Shown piece after piece: positions 1-7,675 of a stretch of 64,000 nucleotides of DNA (position 1 is the stretch's first letter; each line of letters begins with the position of its first letter). Below the pieces are notes generated by a model that ran no database searches, was not told where the DNA came from, and worked only from the letters and a program-made list of their open reading frames with translations. A program made the position numbers and the translations under genes. Source of the stretch: a virus; the IMG/VR virus record IMGVR_UViG_3300027896_000001, positions 1 through 64,000 of that record. One strand, 5' to 3'.

Positions 1-232
1 AATTACCATTGTATTGTATAGGAAAATAAAATCTACAAGAACTTATAAAACGTTTTCCAATTTGCATACTTTCAGGAAACAATCCTGATCTTTCAATTAC
101 AGGATCTTGAGGAATTTCTGTTGCTGAACATCGTTGAATTCGACCGCAAAACTCCTCTATTCTGAAAGAAGTAATTCTCTTCATTCCACCAACAAATTCT
201 ATAAAATCATTTGCGTTCCTCCTATATCTCAT
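1..232 (-). CDS. Partial hypothetical protein running off the left edge
   Basis: An open frame of 77 codons begins with ATG at 232 and runs leftward off the window without a stop. The start is supported by AAAGGAG about 6 bases upstream on the minus strand. The N-terminus begins MRYRRNANDFIEFVGGMKR and is rich in Arg, Phe and Ile. No family is recognised. It lies downstream of a terminator that closes the neighbouring leftward gene, so it may have its own promoter in 232-300. Confidence 0.6.
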   Translation of the reverse strand, partial: MRYRRNANDFIEFVGGMKRITSFRIEEFCGRIQRCSATEIPQDPVIERSGLFPESMQIGKRFISSCRFYFPIQYNGN

Positions 233-300
233 TTAAGTTCTCCTTTCATGAATCATTTCGTTTGAAAATTTCACTTTTCATTTTTTCCTTAATAGCTCAA

Positions 301-333
301 CTTAAATTAAAAAGGCCGGTTGAGTGCCGGCCT
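301..333 (-). terminator. Rho-independent terminator after the 366-1322 gene
   Basis: A perfect 7-bp stem AGGCCGG/CCGGCCT (313-319 with 327-333) has a 7-base loop and, read on the minus strand, is followed by TTTTTAATTTAAG. It lies about 33 bases past the stop of the 318-codon leftward gene, which is the expected position for the end of that operon. Confidence 0.85.
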
Positions 334-365
334 CTATATCCCCTTCCTGATTCATTATTTTACCT

Positions 366-1322
366 TTAAACTTTTTTCCAGACGCCGTATTTATAAATAT
401 GCGTCTGTTTGTTTTCAAACGAGATCATCGGAAGTCCTGAAACAATAGACGCCACCTTGAACGCTCCGTTCGGCAATGGTAGCAGATATTTTGTGTTGTT
501 AACGCTCACGAAGGCGGTATCCAGATCAACGAAATAATCGGAGACTTGTTTTGTTACAACCTTCGATTCGGATTCGTATTGAACAGTGAATCCGTAAACG
601 CGATACTTCTTGGCATTGTCAGCCTCCGATTCTGACGAGCCCTGTTTGATCTGAAAGCCTTCTTTGCCAGCATCCCCATCCATAGAACTCTTTAAATTGG
701 ATGCTGACTTACTGCTTACCACTCCACCTTCTCTTTCGGAGTCGAGAAGGGCGTTCTGGACTGTACCGGGATTAAAATCGCTTTCACGGTGTCCTATATC
801 GATTTGACCGTTGCCGCCCATCTTTCCTTCCTTCACATCTTCGAATACAGGAACAGCTCCGTCGCCTACGGCCCTGCGAACGCCGCCTTCCTTATCGAAA
901 TCATCAAGGGCATTCTGGCTGGTCGCTGGATTAAACTCAGGCTCAACGTGCTCTGTGGGCACTGGATCCTCAACGACCTTTTTTACATCGATTGGTGCGG
1001 CCGCGGGTTGTTCTACAGGCTGTTCTGTGGCCATGGTGGTCTGCGCCTCCTGAACGATCGTCTGTTCCTCTTCCGGCGCCGACTCGACAGCATCTTCAAT
1101 GCCGGCCACTTTCTCTTCCTCTTTCGCCGGATTTAATTCATCCGCAATAGCTTCGAGGATATCCTGTGGCTTTTCTTTTCCAGGATTGAATTCAACAGCA
1201 TCTTCAGGCTTCGGAGGAAGGTGTATTTCTTCTCCTTTTTCTTTTGTGTCGATCTTTACTTCCCCTTGGCCTTCCAACTCTACGGGGCCTACCTGGCCCA
1301 CGCCTTGCTTTTTTTCCTGCAT
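366..1322 (-). CDS. Acidic low-complexity hypothetical protein with FNP repeats
   Basis: This 318-residue protein is not recognised. Residues 1-210 are low complexity, rich in Glu, Pro, Gln and Val. They contain a recurring motif of the form (E/D)FNPxxxQNALxDxxxEGGV: two clear copies near residues 128-148 and 182-202, and a shorter EFNPGKEKPQDI copy near residue 44. The C-terminal 80 residues look folded (beta-rich, ending KYGVWKKV). The start is strongly supported by AAAGGAG 5-6 bases before the ATG. It is the last gene of the leftward operon and is followed by a terminator. Its first 119 bases overlap the preceding gene in another frame. The repeats could be peptide linkers or binding motifs; that is a guess. 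Confidence 0.75.
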   Translation of the reverse strand: MQEKKQGVGQVGPVELEGQGEVKIDTKEKGEEIHLPPKPEDAVEFNPGKEKPQDILEAIADELNPAKEEEKVAGIEDAVESAPEEEQTIVQEAQTTMATEQPVEQPAAAPIDVKKVVEDPVPTEHVEPEFNPATSQNALDDFDKEGGVRRAVGDGAVPVFEDVKEGKMGGNGQIDIGHRESDFNPGTVQNALLDSEREGGVVSSKSASNLKSSMDGDAGKEGFQIKQGSSESEADNAKKYRVYGFTVQYESESKVVTKQVSDYFVDLDTAFVSVNNTKYLLPLPNGAFKVASIVSGLPMISFENKQTHIYKYGVWKKV

Positions 1323-1557
1323 GATGTCTCCTTTTGTATTTACGTTTACGTGGTTCCGGTTTATTAAGATACTTTTGAAGCGCGGACAACTGCAAGTCCC
1401 CCATGTCGAGTAACTCCACAGTCGCCGAGAACTTAAGAATTTTATCTTCGTTTTTTGTTATTCCATACGGTATCCTTATGAATCGTCCTTCACTTACACG
1501 GACCAACCTTTCAACCATCGCATTAAGAGTCGCGGCCTCAATAAGGATTGTGTGCAT
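1204..1557 (-). CDS. Small protein with very basic AT-hook-like tail
   Basis: This 117-residue protein has a folded-looking N-terminal 75 residues. Its tail, from about residue 76, is extremely Arg/Lys-rich and contains GPGRPRRVGRPRGSK, resembling paired AT-hook cores (GRP flanked by basic residues) that bind the minor groove of AT-rich DNA. The start at 1557 is preceded by GGGAGGT at short spacing. Most of the tail is encoded out of frame over the first 119 bases of the next gene, so part of the basic run could be a by-product of that overlap. DNA binding is inferred from composition only. Confidence 0.55.
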   Translation of the reverse strand: MHTILIEAATLNAMVERLVRVSEGRFIRIPYGITKNEDKILKFSATVELLDMGDLQLSALQKYLNKPEPRKRKYKRRHHAGKKARRGPGRPRRVGRPRGSKDRHKRKRRRNTPSSEA

Positions 1558-1623
1558 GTACCTCCCTATTGATTAAATATTCTTTGTTCTATTATTGTTA
1601 TTACAATAAATCACCTTATATAA

Positions 1624-2553
1624 CTATCGCAAATCTACCAGTAATTGCATCGCCAATTCGAATGCTTTTGGTTCATACCGCCTGTCTATATGATTGATAA
1701 AAATGATCCTGTTTTCAAGTTTGTCGGTAATCAGGTTTCTTACTTTCCCCATTAACTGTTTACCCCAAAATCCCATAGATTCTATTCTTAAATCAGGGCC
1801 GGGAAGGATTAAACCTGATTTTTTATCCCGATGCCATTGAAGATGACAGTTACGGCAAAGGGTAATCAGATCTTCAAGCGGTTCATAATACAATCTTACA
1901 TAAGTCAAATGATGAACATTAAGAAACCCACATTTTCCCCTGGAGTTCGGTTCATACTGATGCATGCATTTTTGACATGTATATTTATCTTTTTGAACAC
2001 GATTTCGCGATGTTGTTTTCCAGAATTTAGTGTATTGATATATTTCTTTCATTGTTTTATTCGGAAACTGCCTAACATCAATATAAGGAATCAGGTCGAA
2101 AAACGATTTTATAACAACACCACTCGCATACAAATCATTTAATAATTTATTAAGCTTGTCAGGATAACTGTTTTTTCCAGAAAAAACGAACGGATCTTTT
2201 ACAGCAAAATCATTAATATTAAATGAAGACTCTTTCTCTTTTTTGTTTTTTTCCTGTATCTGCTTCACAACATCTGTTGACAGCCTTAACTGACTTAAAA
2301 AAAGCTCTTCTTCTTCTTTTAATTGGCGCTGCCTGTCCATTTCAATTGCCTCATTAACCTCTTGTACGGCACGATCTATATTTTTTTGCCCATCTGCCTT
2401 AACCACTTCATTAACTCTTGTCTCAGCCTGTTCTATCTCTGCTGTTGATGGATAAGACGCTTCATCAGGATTGAACCCGCATATCTGTTCAGTGGTTATG
2501 CCGAGCGCGGAAGCCACTTCATCCATAGTTTTACAATGTTTTTCAACAGTCAT
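1624..2553 (-). CDS. HNH endonuclease-domain protein
   Basis: The start chosen is ATG at 2553, preceded by AAGGTGG and lying 11 bases beyond the stop of the epimerase gene. An upstream ATG at 2616 would overlap that gene and lacks a ribosome site. The 309-residue product has an N-terminal segment that could be a helix-turn-helix (DEVASALGITTEQICGF), a charged helical stretch at about 45-110, and an HNH zinc-finger nuclease domain at about 190-245 with CQKC, HHLTY and CRNCHLQWH. In HNH enzymes the His residues and the Cys pairs form the metal site and zinc knuckle. It could be a homing-type or packaging-associated nuclease; the location in an accessory operon, far from any terminase gene, does not decide this. 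Confidence 0.8.
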   Translation of the reverse strand: MTVEKHCKTMDEVASALGITTEQICGFNPDEASYPSTAEIEQAETRVNEVVKADGQKNIDRAVQEVNEAIEMDRQRQLKEEEELFLSQLRLSTDVVKQIQEKNKKEKESSFNINDFAVKDPFVFSGKNSYPDKLNKLLNDLYASGVVIKSFFDLIPYIDVRQFPNKTMKEIYQYTKFWKTTSRNRVQKDKYTCQKCMHQYEPNSRGKCGFLNVHHLTYVRLYYEPLEDLITLCRNCHLQWHRDKKSGLILPGPDLRIESMGFWGKQLMGKVRNLITDKLENRIIFINHIDRRYEPKAFELAMQLLVDLR

Positions 2554-2563
2554 TGTTTCCACC

Positions 2564-3511
2564 TTACTTGGGATAATACCCCATGTACCAATTAACGAAT
2601 CTCCTGACCCCAACATCTATATTCGTTTCAGGCTTGTATCCAAGCCTCATTATCTTACTGATATCAGCTTCAGTCACTTCAACATCACCAGGCTGCATCG
2701 GTTGATAATCAATAATCGCTCTCATGTTCAAAACAAGCTCTATCTGCTTTATAAAATCCATCAATGTTTCGGTCTTATTGTTTCCAATATTATAGACCTC
2801 ACATGAAGCACAGTTATTAAGCGTTAGAATAATTCCATTCACCACATCATCAATGTAAGTGAAATTACGTTTCATATTCCCATCATTGAACACCTGAATC
2901 GGCTTTTTATTCATTATTCCATCGGTAAATAACGACAACGCCATGTCCGGACGTCCCCATGGTCCGTAAACGGTAAAAAAACGAAGCCCTGAGCAGGGGA
3001 TTCCATAAAGATGATTGTAACAATAAGCGGTCACTTCATTCGCTATCTTCGTCGCCGCATAGAATGAAACAGGTTTGTCGACCTTATCGTTCTCAGAGAA
3101 CGGCAACTTTTCATTATTACCATAGACGGATGATGATGACGCATAAACAAAGTTCTCAACATGGGCTTTATTAGCAAGCTCAATTACATTCAAAAAACCC
3201 TCATTATTCGATCGCTGATACAGGAACGGATCTTCTATAGACACTCTAACGCCTGCCTGACCAGCCAAATGGCATATTTTATTTATTCTAAATCGTTCAG
3301 CAAGCGACATCATTACCTTTCGGTTACAGATGTCCATTTTAATAAAACGAAATGTTTTATATTCCCTCAGTAATCTTAATCTGTCAAGCTTAAGTTCATA
3401 TCCATAATAATGATTTAAATTATCGATTCCAAGGACTTCAACACCATCACTGCACAACTTCTTGGCCGTATGGAACCCTATAAATCCAGCAACACCAGTA
3501 ATAAGAACCAT
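2564..3511 (-). CDS. NAD-dependent epimerase, UDP-glucuronate 4-epimerase-like
   Basis: This is a 315-residue extended short-chain dehydrogenase. It shows the Rossmann motif TGVAGFIG (residues 5-12), an acidic NAD-binding turn GIDNLNHYYG, a Ser cluster (125-128) and the catalytic pair Y151xxxK155. The stretches LRFFTVYGPWGRPDMAL and FTYIDDVVNGI are characteristic of UDP-glucuronate 4-epimerases of capsule pathways, which convert UDP-glucuronate to UDP-galacturonate. The length is normal for the family. Of two adjacent ATGs the second (3511) has the better spacing (5 bases) from AGGAGG. The phage may use it to alter host or virion glycans; the exact sugar substrate cannot be fixed from sequence. 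Confidence 0.88.
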   Translation of the reverse strand: MVLITGVAGFIGFHTAKKLCSDGVEVLGIDNLNHYYGYELKLDRLRLLREYKTFRFIKMDICNRKVMMSLAERFRINKICHLAGQAGVRVSIEDPFLYQRSNNEGFLNVIELANKAHVENFVYASSSSVYGNNEKLPFSENDKVDKPVSFYAATKIANEVTAYCYNHLYGIPCSGLRFFTVYGPWGRPDMALSLFTDGIMNKKPIQVFNDGNMKRNFTYIDDVVNGIILTLNNCASCEVYNIGNNKTETLMDFIKQIELVLNMRAIIDYQPMQPGDVEVTEADISKIMRLGYKPETNIDVGVRRFVNWYMGYYPK

Positions 3512-3523
3512 CATTTCCTCCTA

Positions 3524-3697
3524 TTAATCTTCTCCATCTATTACAAATACCTTTTGCGGTTTTTCTTTACCATATTGTAAAGTCATTACTATAGCGCTTT
3601 CTACTTCTGGATATTCAAACCCACCATCGTACGATGTTCGAACAGTTAAATCATCATCAACTTTTTCCAATATCTTTTTCAAATCCTTAACCTTCAT
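3524..3697 (-). CDS. Small hypothetical protein (57 aa)
   Basis: The start at 3697 is preceded by AGGAGG with a 6-base gap and overlaps the stop of the upstream gene by one base (TAATG), so translation is probably coupled. The protein MKVKDLKKILEKVDDDLTV... resembles small phage proteins that begin with a helix and a strand of the type MKVKDLIxxLxxxDPDxxV, whose function is unknown. It is followed by the epimerase gene after a 12-base gap. Confidence 0.65.
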   Translation of the reverse strand: MKVKDLKKILEKVDDDLTVRTSYDGGFEYPEVESAIVMTLQYGKEKPQKVFVIDGED

Positions 3698-3975
3698 TAT
3701 CTTCCTCCTGCGGATATACATCCGCCATATTCAGGGCGTCTCCACCCCCATACATGGCAATGAGGACAATTTCTCCAATCACCTGTCGTTTGAGTCATTT
3801 TAGTTCCACATCTGGGGCAGAAGTCGGTTTCAAAAACCATATTATTGAATATAACGGTCGTTTCAGCCTTTTCATCTTCAATCCAGAGTGTCTTCCCATT
3901 TTCCATATCGAGAAGAGCCCAGAAAACATGATTTCCCCTATCATCACAATGCTCAACCAAAACCGGCTTTTTCAT
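3697..3975 (-). CDS. Small zinc-ribbon protein
   Basis: This 92-residue protein carries two Cys pairs, CPRC near residue 53 and CPHC near residue 69, spaced as a zinc ribbon. The N-terminal half is beta-rich. Its ATG overlaps the stop of the upstream membrane-protein gene (ATGA) and there is a weak AAAGGA upstream, so it is probably translated by coupling. The function is unknown; zinc ribbons of this size are often nucleic-acid or protein adaptors. Confidence 0.7.
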   Translation of the reverse strand: MKKPVLVEHCDDRGNHVFWALLDMENGKTLWIEDEKAETTVIFNNMVFETDFCPRCGTKMTQTTGDWRNCPHCHVWGWRRPEYGGCISAGGR

Positions 3976-4166
3976 TTTATTTTACATCCTTTCCGCCTGC
4001 TTGGGATGTAATCAGTCCACCATCCTGTCAAAGGAATAATAGGAAACAGGATACCCCATCGGCTTCGAACATTATTTTCATAACAAATACATATACGAAT
4101 AAAGAACCATTGAATAATAAAAAAATTAACAGCACCAAGGACTCTCAACACCTTCTTCTCTTTCAT
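3972..4166 (-). CDS. Small membrane protein
   Basis: This 64-residue protein starts at ATG 4166, which has AGGAGG five bases upstream; a GTG one codon earlier is less well placed. A hydrophobic stretch VLRVLGAVNFFIIQWFFIRI (about residues 6-25) and a second weaker one near ILFPIIPL suggest one or two membrane segments, followed by a basic tail. Its stop overlaps the next gene (ATGA). No family is recognised. Confidence 0.6.
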   Translation of the reverse strand: MKEKKVLRVLGAVNFFIIQWFFIRICICYENNVRSRWGILFPIIPLTGWWTDYIPSRRKGCKIK

Positions 4167-4276
4167 CACTTCCTCCTTAAAAATATCCGTGTTACTTGGG
4201 ACTTAATCTAACGACGCTGACCGAGTTCCACTACGGTTAATAAGCCACGGTCATTATATGTCCACGCGCCATGAAA

Positions 4277-4423
4277 TTATTTAGCGGTCACTTCTCTGAT
4301 CGCCTTTTTGACCGCTTTTACCGCATTGGCCAACGTAAGATTGACACGGACCCTGGTGAGCTCAACAGCGTAGTTAAGAATCTGAATTTCTTTCGCTGTC
4401 AATCTCTTCGACGACTTTGCCAT
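4277..4423 (-). CDS. Small basic helical protein (48 aa)
   Basis: The frame from ATG 4423 to TAA 4277 is preceded by GGAGGGTTT, a good ribosome site. The product begins MAKSSKRLTAKEIQILNYAV and ends AIREVTAK. It is predicted mostly helical with an excess of Lys/Arg. It is colinear with its neighbours in the leftward operon. No family is recognised; a DNA- or RNA-binding role would fit the charge but is not shown. Confidence 0.6.
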   Translation of the reverse strand: MAKSSKRLTAKEIQILNYAVELTRVRVNLTLANAVKAVKKAIREVTAK

Positions 4424-4450
4424 AAACCCTCCTTTAATAATTATGAATGA

Positions 4451-4759
4451 TCAATAAGCAGTTGTATCAGAAAAAAAATAATCCCACAGCCTTTTAGTCC
4501 ATTTTTCTTTACGCGGTTTCTCTTGCGCCATAAGCTTTTTCCACACTTCAGCGCACTCTTTACTATCACTTCCTGGACGCCAACAGGTGAAAATAGGACA
4601 CGAAAGACAACTTGACGGCATTTTAGGATCAGTTATTTTGAGTAAAGAAAATTTTAATTCTATCCATTCCCAAAATTCTTTTGTTGGGCCGGCCACATGA
4701 GCATATTCAATCCACGGATTTTCCCCTGTTTCTTTTCTATACAATTCATCTATTTTCAT
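4451..4759 (-). CDS. Small Cys-containing hypothetical protein
   Basis: This 102-residue protein has AAGGAG six bases before its ATG. The middle contains CLSCPIFTCW, three Cys that together with a later CAE could hold a metal, and the protein is rich in Trp. The first 14 bases overlap the end of the upstream gene. No family is recognised. Confidence 0.65.
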   Translation of the reverse strand: MKIDELYRKETGENPWIEYAHVAGPTKEFWEWIELKFSLLKITDPKMPSSCLSCPIFTCWRPGSDSKECAEVWKKLMAQEKPRKEKWTKRLWDYFFSDTTAY

Positions 4760-4970
4760 TTATTTCTCCTTGCTGCTGATCTGGTCCGCAACCCCTCTGT
4801 ATAATTTTAAATCGTTCTTTAGCGCCCTCCCTGAAGATATAATACTTCTCTTTTTGACAATCAATTTTCCTTCCACATACAACGCATTCATGAATACCGA
4901 TCTTCCCAAGTGTTAATGATTCGGTTTCAGCGGTTCTTGCTGCACAACTTTTACAGAAAAACTCCACCAT
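4746..4970 (-). CDS. Small zinc-ribbon-like protein
   Basis: This 74-residue protein contains CKSC near residue 6 and CVVCGRKIDC near residue 29, a pattern expected for a four-Cys zinc ribbon. The ATG follows directly on the TGA of the upstream gene, with GGGG close upstream, so translation is probably coupled. Function unknown. Confidence 0.65.
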   Translation of the reverse strand: MVEFFCKSCAARTAETESLTLGKIGIHECVVCGRKIDCQKEKYYIFREGAKERFKIIQRGCGPDQQQGEINENR

Positions 4971-5477
4971 TCATTCCCCGCATTCCCCTTTTTGACGCGA
5001 ATCAATTGACGCTTTCCCATCCCTGTTGTTCGAAATGATATTATCAAGCCTTTCCATCGTAGGCATCATGGTTGAAATCTGCAGGAAGTCGGTCGTCTTG
5101 AGATAGATCTGGAACTCGAGGCGCAATTCATTCTCAGGATCGATAACACCAACCTCGCACGTCTTCAGGTATTCCTTAAAGAATAGAATGGCATTTATGA
5201 GCTTCTGCTTCGTGCATGCCGGGATCCTTACATGGTATTCACCATTCGGTTCCCCATTGACGTACACTTCCCTCACGTCGAAGTTATGAAAACGAGCGTT
5301 TCCATACGAAACCCTGTCCACCTTCTTGGCCGGCGACACTCCTATTCCTTCAGGATCAGACGCCATCATGTTTTCCGAGAAGTGTTTCAACCTCTCGTCC
5401 GTCAGAAAAGCCTTCGCGGCTGCTTCGAGGTCGTTTTGAGGAACGAACTCGTACGACCTCATCCTGGGTTCATTCAT
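4971..5477 (-). CDS. Hypothetical protein (168 aa)
   Basis: The start at ATG 5477 is preferred: it has AAGGAG 10 bases upstream and overlaps the previous stop by 8 bases. A longer frame to 5600 would run through most of the upstream gene. The protein is mixed alpha/beta with a basic, polar C-terminus ending GECGE and shows no motif I recognise. It is the second gene of the leftward operon. Confidence 0.65.
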   Translation of the reverse strand: MNEPRMRSYEFVPQNDLEAAAKAFLTDERLKHFSENMMASDPEGIGVSPAKKVDRVSYGNARFHNFDVREVYVNGEPNGEYHVRIPACTKQKLINAILFFKEYLKTCEVGVIDPENELRLEFQIYLKTTDFLQISTMMPTMERLDNIISNNRDGKASIDSRQKGECGE

Positions 5478-5706
5478 GAACAACCATCTCCTTTTTAACG
5501 ATGAATTGATCGGGATTTCTGACGTATAATTCGACGAAGGCGCAGAGGACATTCTGCATTGTTGATTTTTTCTTGTGGGTAAGGACTTTAAACTGGTCAC
5601 GGATTTGCTTCTTTAACTTAAAACAGAAAGGCACCATATTGTTCTTCAAAAGTTCAAGAGTCAACTCTGTAGGCGGCTCAGGAGCTTTCGTAGTTGAATC
5701 CGGCAT
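5470..5706 (-). CDS. Ribbon-helix-helix-like small protein, possible regulator
   Basis: The start at ATG 5706 has GAGG six bases upstream; a GTG 12 bases earlier is less well placed. The 78-residue product has a polar Pro/Thr-rich N-terminus, then VPFCFKLKKQIRDQFKVLTH and a second helix TMQNVLCAFVELYVRNP. This matches the strand-helix-helix layout of CopG/Arc-type ribbon-helix-helix DNA-binding proteins. It is the first gene after the leftward promoter, a usual position for an autoregulator. Repressor function is inferred. Confidence 0.6.
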   Translation of the reverse strand: MPDSTTKAPEPPTELTLELLKNNMVPFCFKLKKQIRDQFKVLTHKKKSTMQNVLCAFVELYVRNPDQFIVKKEMVVHE

Positions 5707-5751
5707 ATTCTTCCTCACTGTTTGAGATGTGGTTTTTAAGTTTCCCCTAGA

Positions 5752-5781
5752 AATATAATATAAAATATACTAAAGTGTCAA
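5752..5781 (-). promoter_or_regulatory. Sigma-70-type promoter for the leftward operon
   Basis: On the minus strand TTGACA (5781-5776) is followed after 18 bases by TATATT (5757-5752), or after 17 bases by TTATAT. The first start codon lies about 40 bases downstream. This is a close match to the bacterial housekeeping consensus, so the leftward operon is probably transcribed by the host polymerase. Confidence 0.65.
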
Positions 5782-5948
5782 ACTTTCTTTTTAAAGCACC
5801 CTTTTTATGTTCATTTTCATTTAATTGACAAGATGCTACAATATGGTGTTTTTAAACGATTAATTAAATTACACTAATGATAGGTTTCACGGCTTTTCCA
5901 TTTTTATCCTGAAGCCTATATAGCGCTTAACTTGAAGAACGCTCTTGA

Positions 5949-6011
5949 AAAAACTATCATTTCCGTACCATTTTTATGATCAAAAATCAAATTACAAAAA
6001 TGATAGTTTTT
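5949..6011. repeat. 14-bp perfect inverted repeat in the control region
   Basis: AAAAACTATCATTT at 5949-5962 is exactly complementary to AAATGATAGTTTTT at 5998-6011, with 35 bases between that include TGATCA flanked by A and T runs. This could be a pair of operator half-sites or a cruciform. Confidence 0.7.
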
Positions 6012-6160
6012 GAAAGTGCGTTTTTCGGTTTAATCGATTAAGAAGCACTTTCTGAAAAATGTAAAAGCGATGAAACCTAACATACTCGTAATTTATAAAA
6101 ATTCTTTGTAAGTCTATGATGTTTATAGTCTTATCCTATGGTACGATTTTTGCTACGTAT

Positions 6161-6238
6161 ATAACATGAAAACCCTATGTAATTCCCGGTAAAATCAAAG
6201 AGTTATTATATATATATATTCTCATGTTATAGGGTTTT
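6161..6238. repeat. Overlapping inverted repeats flanking a TA run
   Basis: ATAACATG (6161-6168) pairs with CATGTTAT (6223-6230), and AAAACCCTAT (6169-6178) pairs with ATAGGGTTTT (6229-6238). The order of the halves is swapped between the arms, so the two pairings compete or form a pseudoknot. A TA-rich run lies between. Confidence 0.65.
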
Positions 6239-6538
6239 ACTCTTTTGAATCTGGGATGTATTTTAAAAATAAATTTTTCAAAAGTTTTTTTTAAAAGTAT
6301 GTATTCCGTGTGCACGAAAATCTTTTAGTTTTTTCCAGACCAACTCGAAAAGAGGAAAGCTGGCATCCCTATATATAATAGGTCTTGGAATTAAGTTAAA
6401 AAATAGACAAAAATATTTTTTACACCTGTCCCAAAAACACATTATATTATTTATGTTGTATTTTATAATATTCTAACTTATATTAATAGGGACGCGCGCA
6501 CATGAATACTTTCAGAACAACCCAAGAAAGGAGAAGAT

Positions 6539-7363
6539 ATGGATCAAGCACCGCCCAGTTCAAATGAGAGGAAGCCTGCGCCGGCCGCTGGTATATTCCC
6601 GAAGAAAGAGGCGATCAATATGTCGCCACAGACGAGACCTGCGCCACAGAAGCCTGAGAAGCTTGCCGAGGCGCCGCCGAAGGAAACGTTCCCGGATCCG
6701 TTCAAAGTCCAGGAGCAGATGATGGCGAACCTGAGGAAGGACGCGCCGAAAAAGGACGCGGGGGAAGACGATGTTGAAAGAATCAATGATATGATAAACA
6801 ACCCGATGGCAACTCCGGAGGACGATGATTCAAACATAACGCCGGAGGACATGAAGCTGGCCGAGGAGCTCATCTTCAAGGGATATGCCGAGTATTCTGC
6901 GGAGATGCCGCGGTTCCCGGGAAAGAAATTCGTAATTACTTCCACGAATGCGGAAGAGATGGGAATAATCGATGATATCATATTTGAAAAGATCAGGTCG
7001 GAAAAACAGAATGCGGATGGAACGGTTGAAATGCCGGAGAACGCGGTGAAGGTGTTGAGGAGCGCGCTGTTCGTTGCTCTTTCATATCGAGGGCCTGATG
7101 GAAGGGATTTTGCCGCAGAACCTATCTGTCAATTAAAGACGTTGAAGATGGGGATATTGAAACTGGGCGACCTGATGAGCGAGGGGAATATAAAAAACGC
7201 AGAAGAACTAAAAGACAGTATTAAAAAAGCCCTGATGAAAAGGGCGATAATGGTAAAGAGATTCCCAACAACGCTGATCGACTTTCTTGCCGACGCCAAA
7301 TACAAATTCGACCTCAAAATGCTTCGAATCATGAATGATAAAAATATAATCCCAAAATCCTAA
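6539..7363 (+). CDS. Tail assembly chaperone (G-type), first frame
   Basis: This 274-residue protein has a Pro-rich disordered N-terminus (about 1-70) followed by a mainly helical acidic domain (about 100-270). Its ATG has AAAGGAG six bases upstream. It lies upstream of the tape-measure gene and ends one codon after a perfect -1 slippery heptamer, the layout known for the paired tail-assembly chaperones of tailed phages (lambda G and GT). Family assignment rests mostly on this context, because chaperone sequences diverge strongly. It is the first gene of the long rightward structural operon. I infer that it coats the tape measure during tail assembly. Confidence 0.7.
   Translation: MDQAPPSSNERKPAPAAGIFPKKEAINMSPQTRPAPQKPEKLAEAPPKETFPDPFKVQEQMMANLRKDAPKKDAGEDDVERINDMINNPMATPEDDDSNITPEDMKLAEELIFKGYAEYSAEMPRFPGKKFVITSTNAEEMGIIDDIIFEKIRSEKQNADGTVEMPENAVKVLRSALFVALSYRGPDGRDFAAEPICQLKTLKMGILKLGDLMSEGNIKNAEELKDSIKKALMKRAIMVKRFPTTLIDFLADAKYKFDLKMLRIMNDKNIIPKS
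7351..7357 (+). promoter_or_regulatory. Programmed -1 frameshift site CCCAAAA
   Basis: In the zero frame the heptamer reads C CCA AAA, a canonical X XXY YYZ slippery site, followed by TCC and the TAA stop. Slippage by -1 enters a frame that reads ATC CTA AGG ACC ACT and continues without a stop into the 7378-7674 frame. That frame is open upstream only from 7342, so the overlap is short and contains exactly this site. Confidence 0.8.
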
Positions 7364-7377
7364 GGACCACTACCGGG

Positions 7378-7674
7378 GTGGCCCGCGCGCATTTCCTGAT
7401 AACAGGGATGAAGCATGATTATGGGTCACTCAACGAGGCTATCGCAATACACACCTTCACTCGTCAAAGAAACATAGATTTCATGGCGGCTGTCTTTGCG
7501 GTAGTGGATCCTACATCAACCAGGAAGGCTGTAAACCTGTTCAGAGGCGCGATGTTCCCCGAGGAACGAAATAACGATCTGGAATATATCAAGAAGGCGC
7601 AGGAACTGATGGTAAAGGCAAGGGAATTGACAATTATAATCAGACCAAAAAAACTGGGCAGATACGGTGATTAA
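7378..7674 (+). CDS. Tail assembly chaperone C-terminal (T-type) part, made by -1 frameshift
   Basis: A 98-codon frame can be counted from GTG 7378, but it has no good ribosome site. It is more likely the C-terminal extension of the preceding protein, entered by slippage at CCCAAAA (7351-7357), giving a fusion of roughly 378 residues. The sequence (MARAHFLITGMKHDYG..., NNDLEYIKKAQELMVKAREL) is alpha-helical with a basic end. In lambda-like systems the extended form is made at a few percent and links the chaperone to the tail protein. Independent initiation at GTG cannot be excluded. Confidence 0.65.
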   Translation: MARAHFLITGMKHDYGSLNEAIAIHTFTRQRNIDFMAAVFAVVDPTSTRKAVNLFRGAMFPEERNNDLEYIKKAQELMVKARELTIIIRPKKLGRYGD

Positions 7675-7675
7675 A

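Larger units (their letters stand above)
5782..6538. other. AT-rich divergent intergenic control region
   Basis: About 750 bases separate the leftward and rightward operons. The region is strongly AT-rich and contains no convincing gene. It holds a 14-bp inverted repeat (5949-6011), a pair of longer complementary arms around a TA run (6161-6238), and many A and T tracts. The rightward operon promoter is not obvious: TTGTAT with TATATT 17 bases later near 6455-6483 is only a weak match. The layout would suit divergent regulation or a replication origin; neither is shown. Confidence 0.6.

Noticed and set aside
5824-5860. TTGACA at 5824 on the plus strand as a rightward promoter.
   Set aside because: No -10-like hexamer occurs 16-18 bases downstream.
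6502-6567. A 21-codon leader frame (MNTFRTTQERRRYGSS...) before the first tail gene.
   Set aside because: It overlaps the chaperone start, has only AGGGA at long spacing, and no attenuator structure follows.
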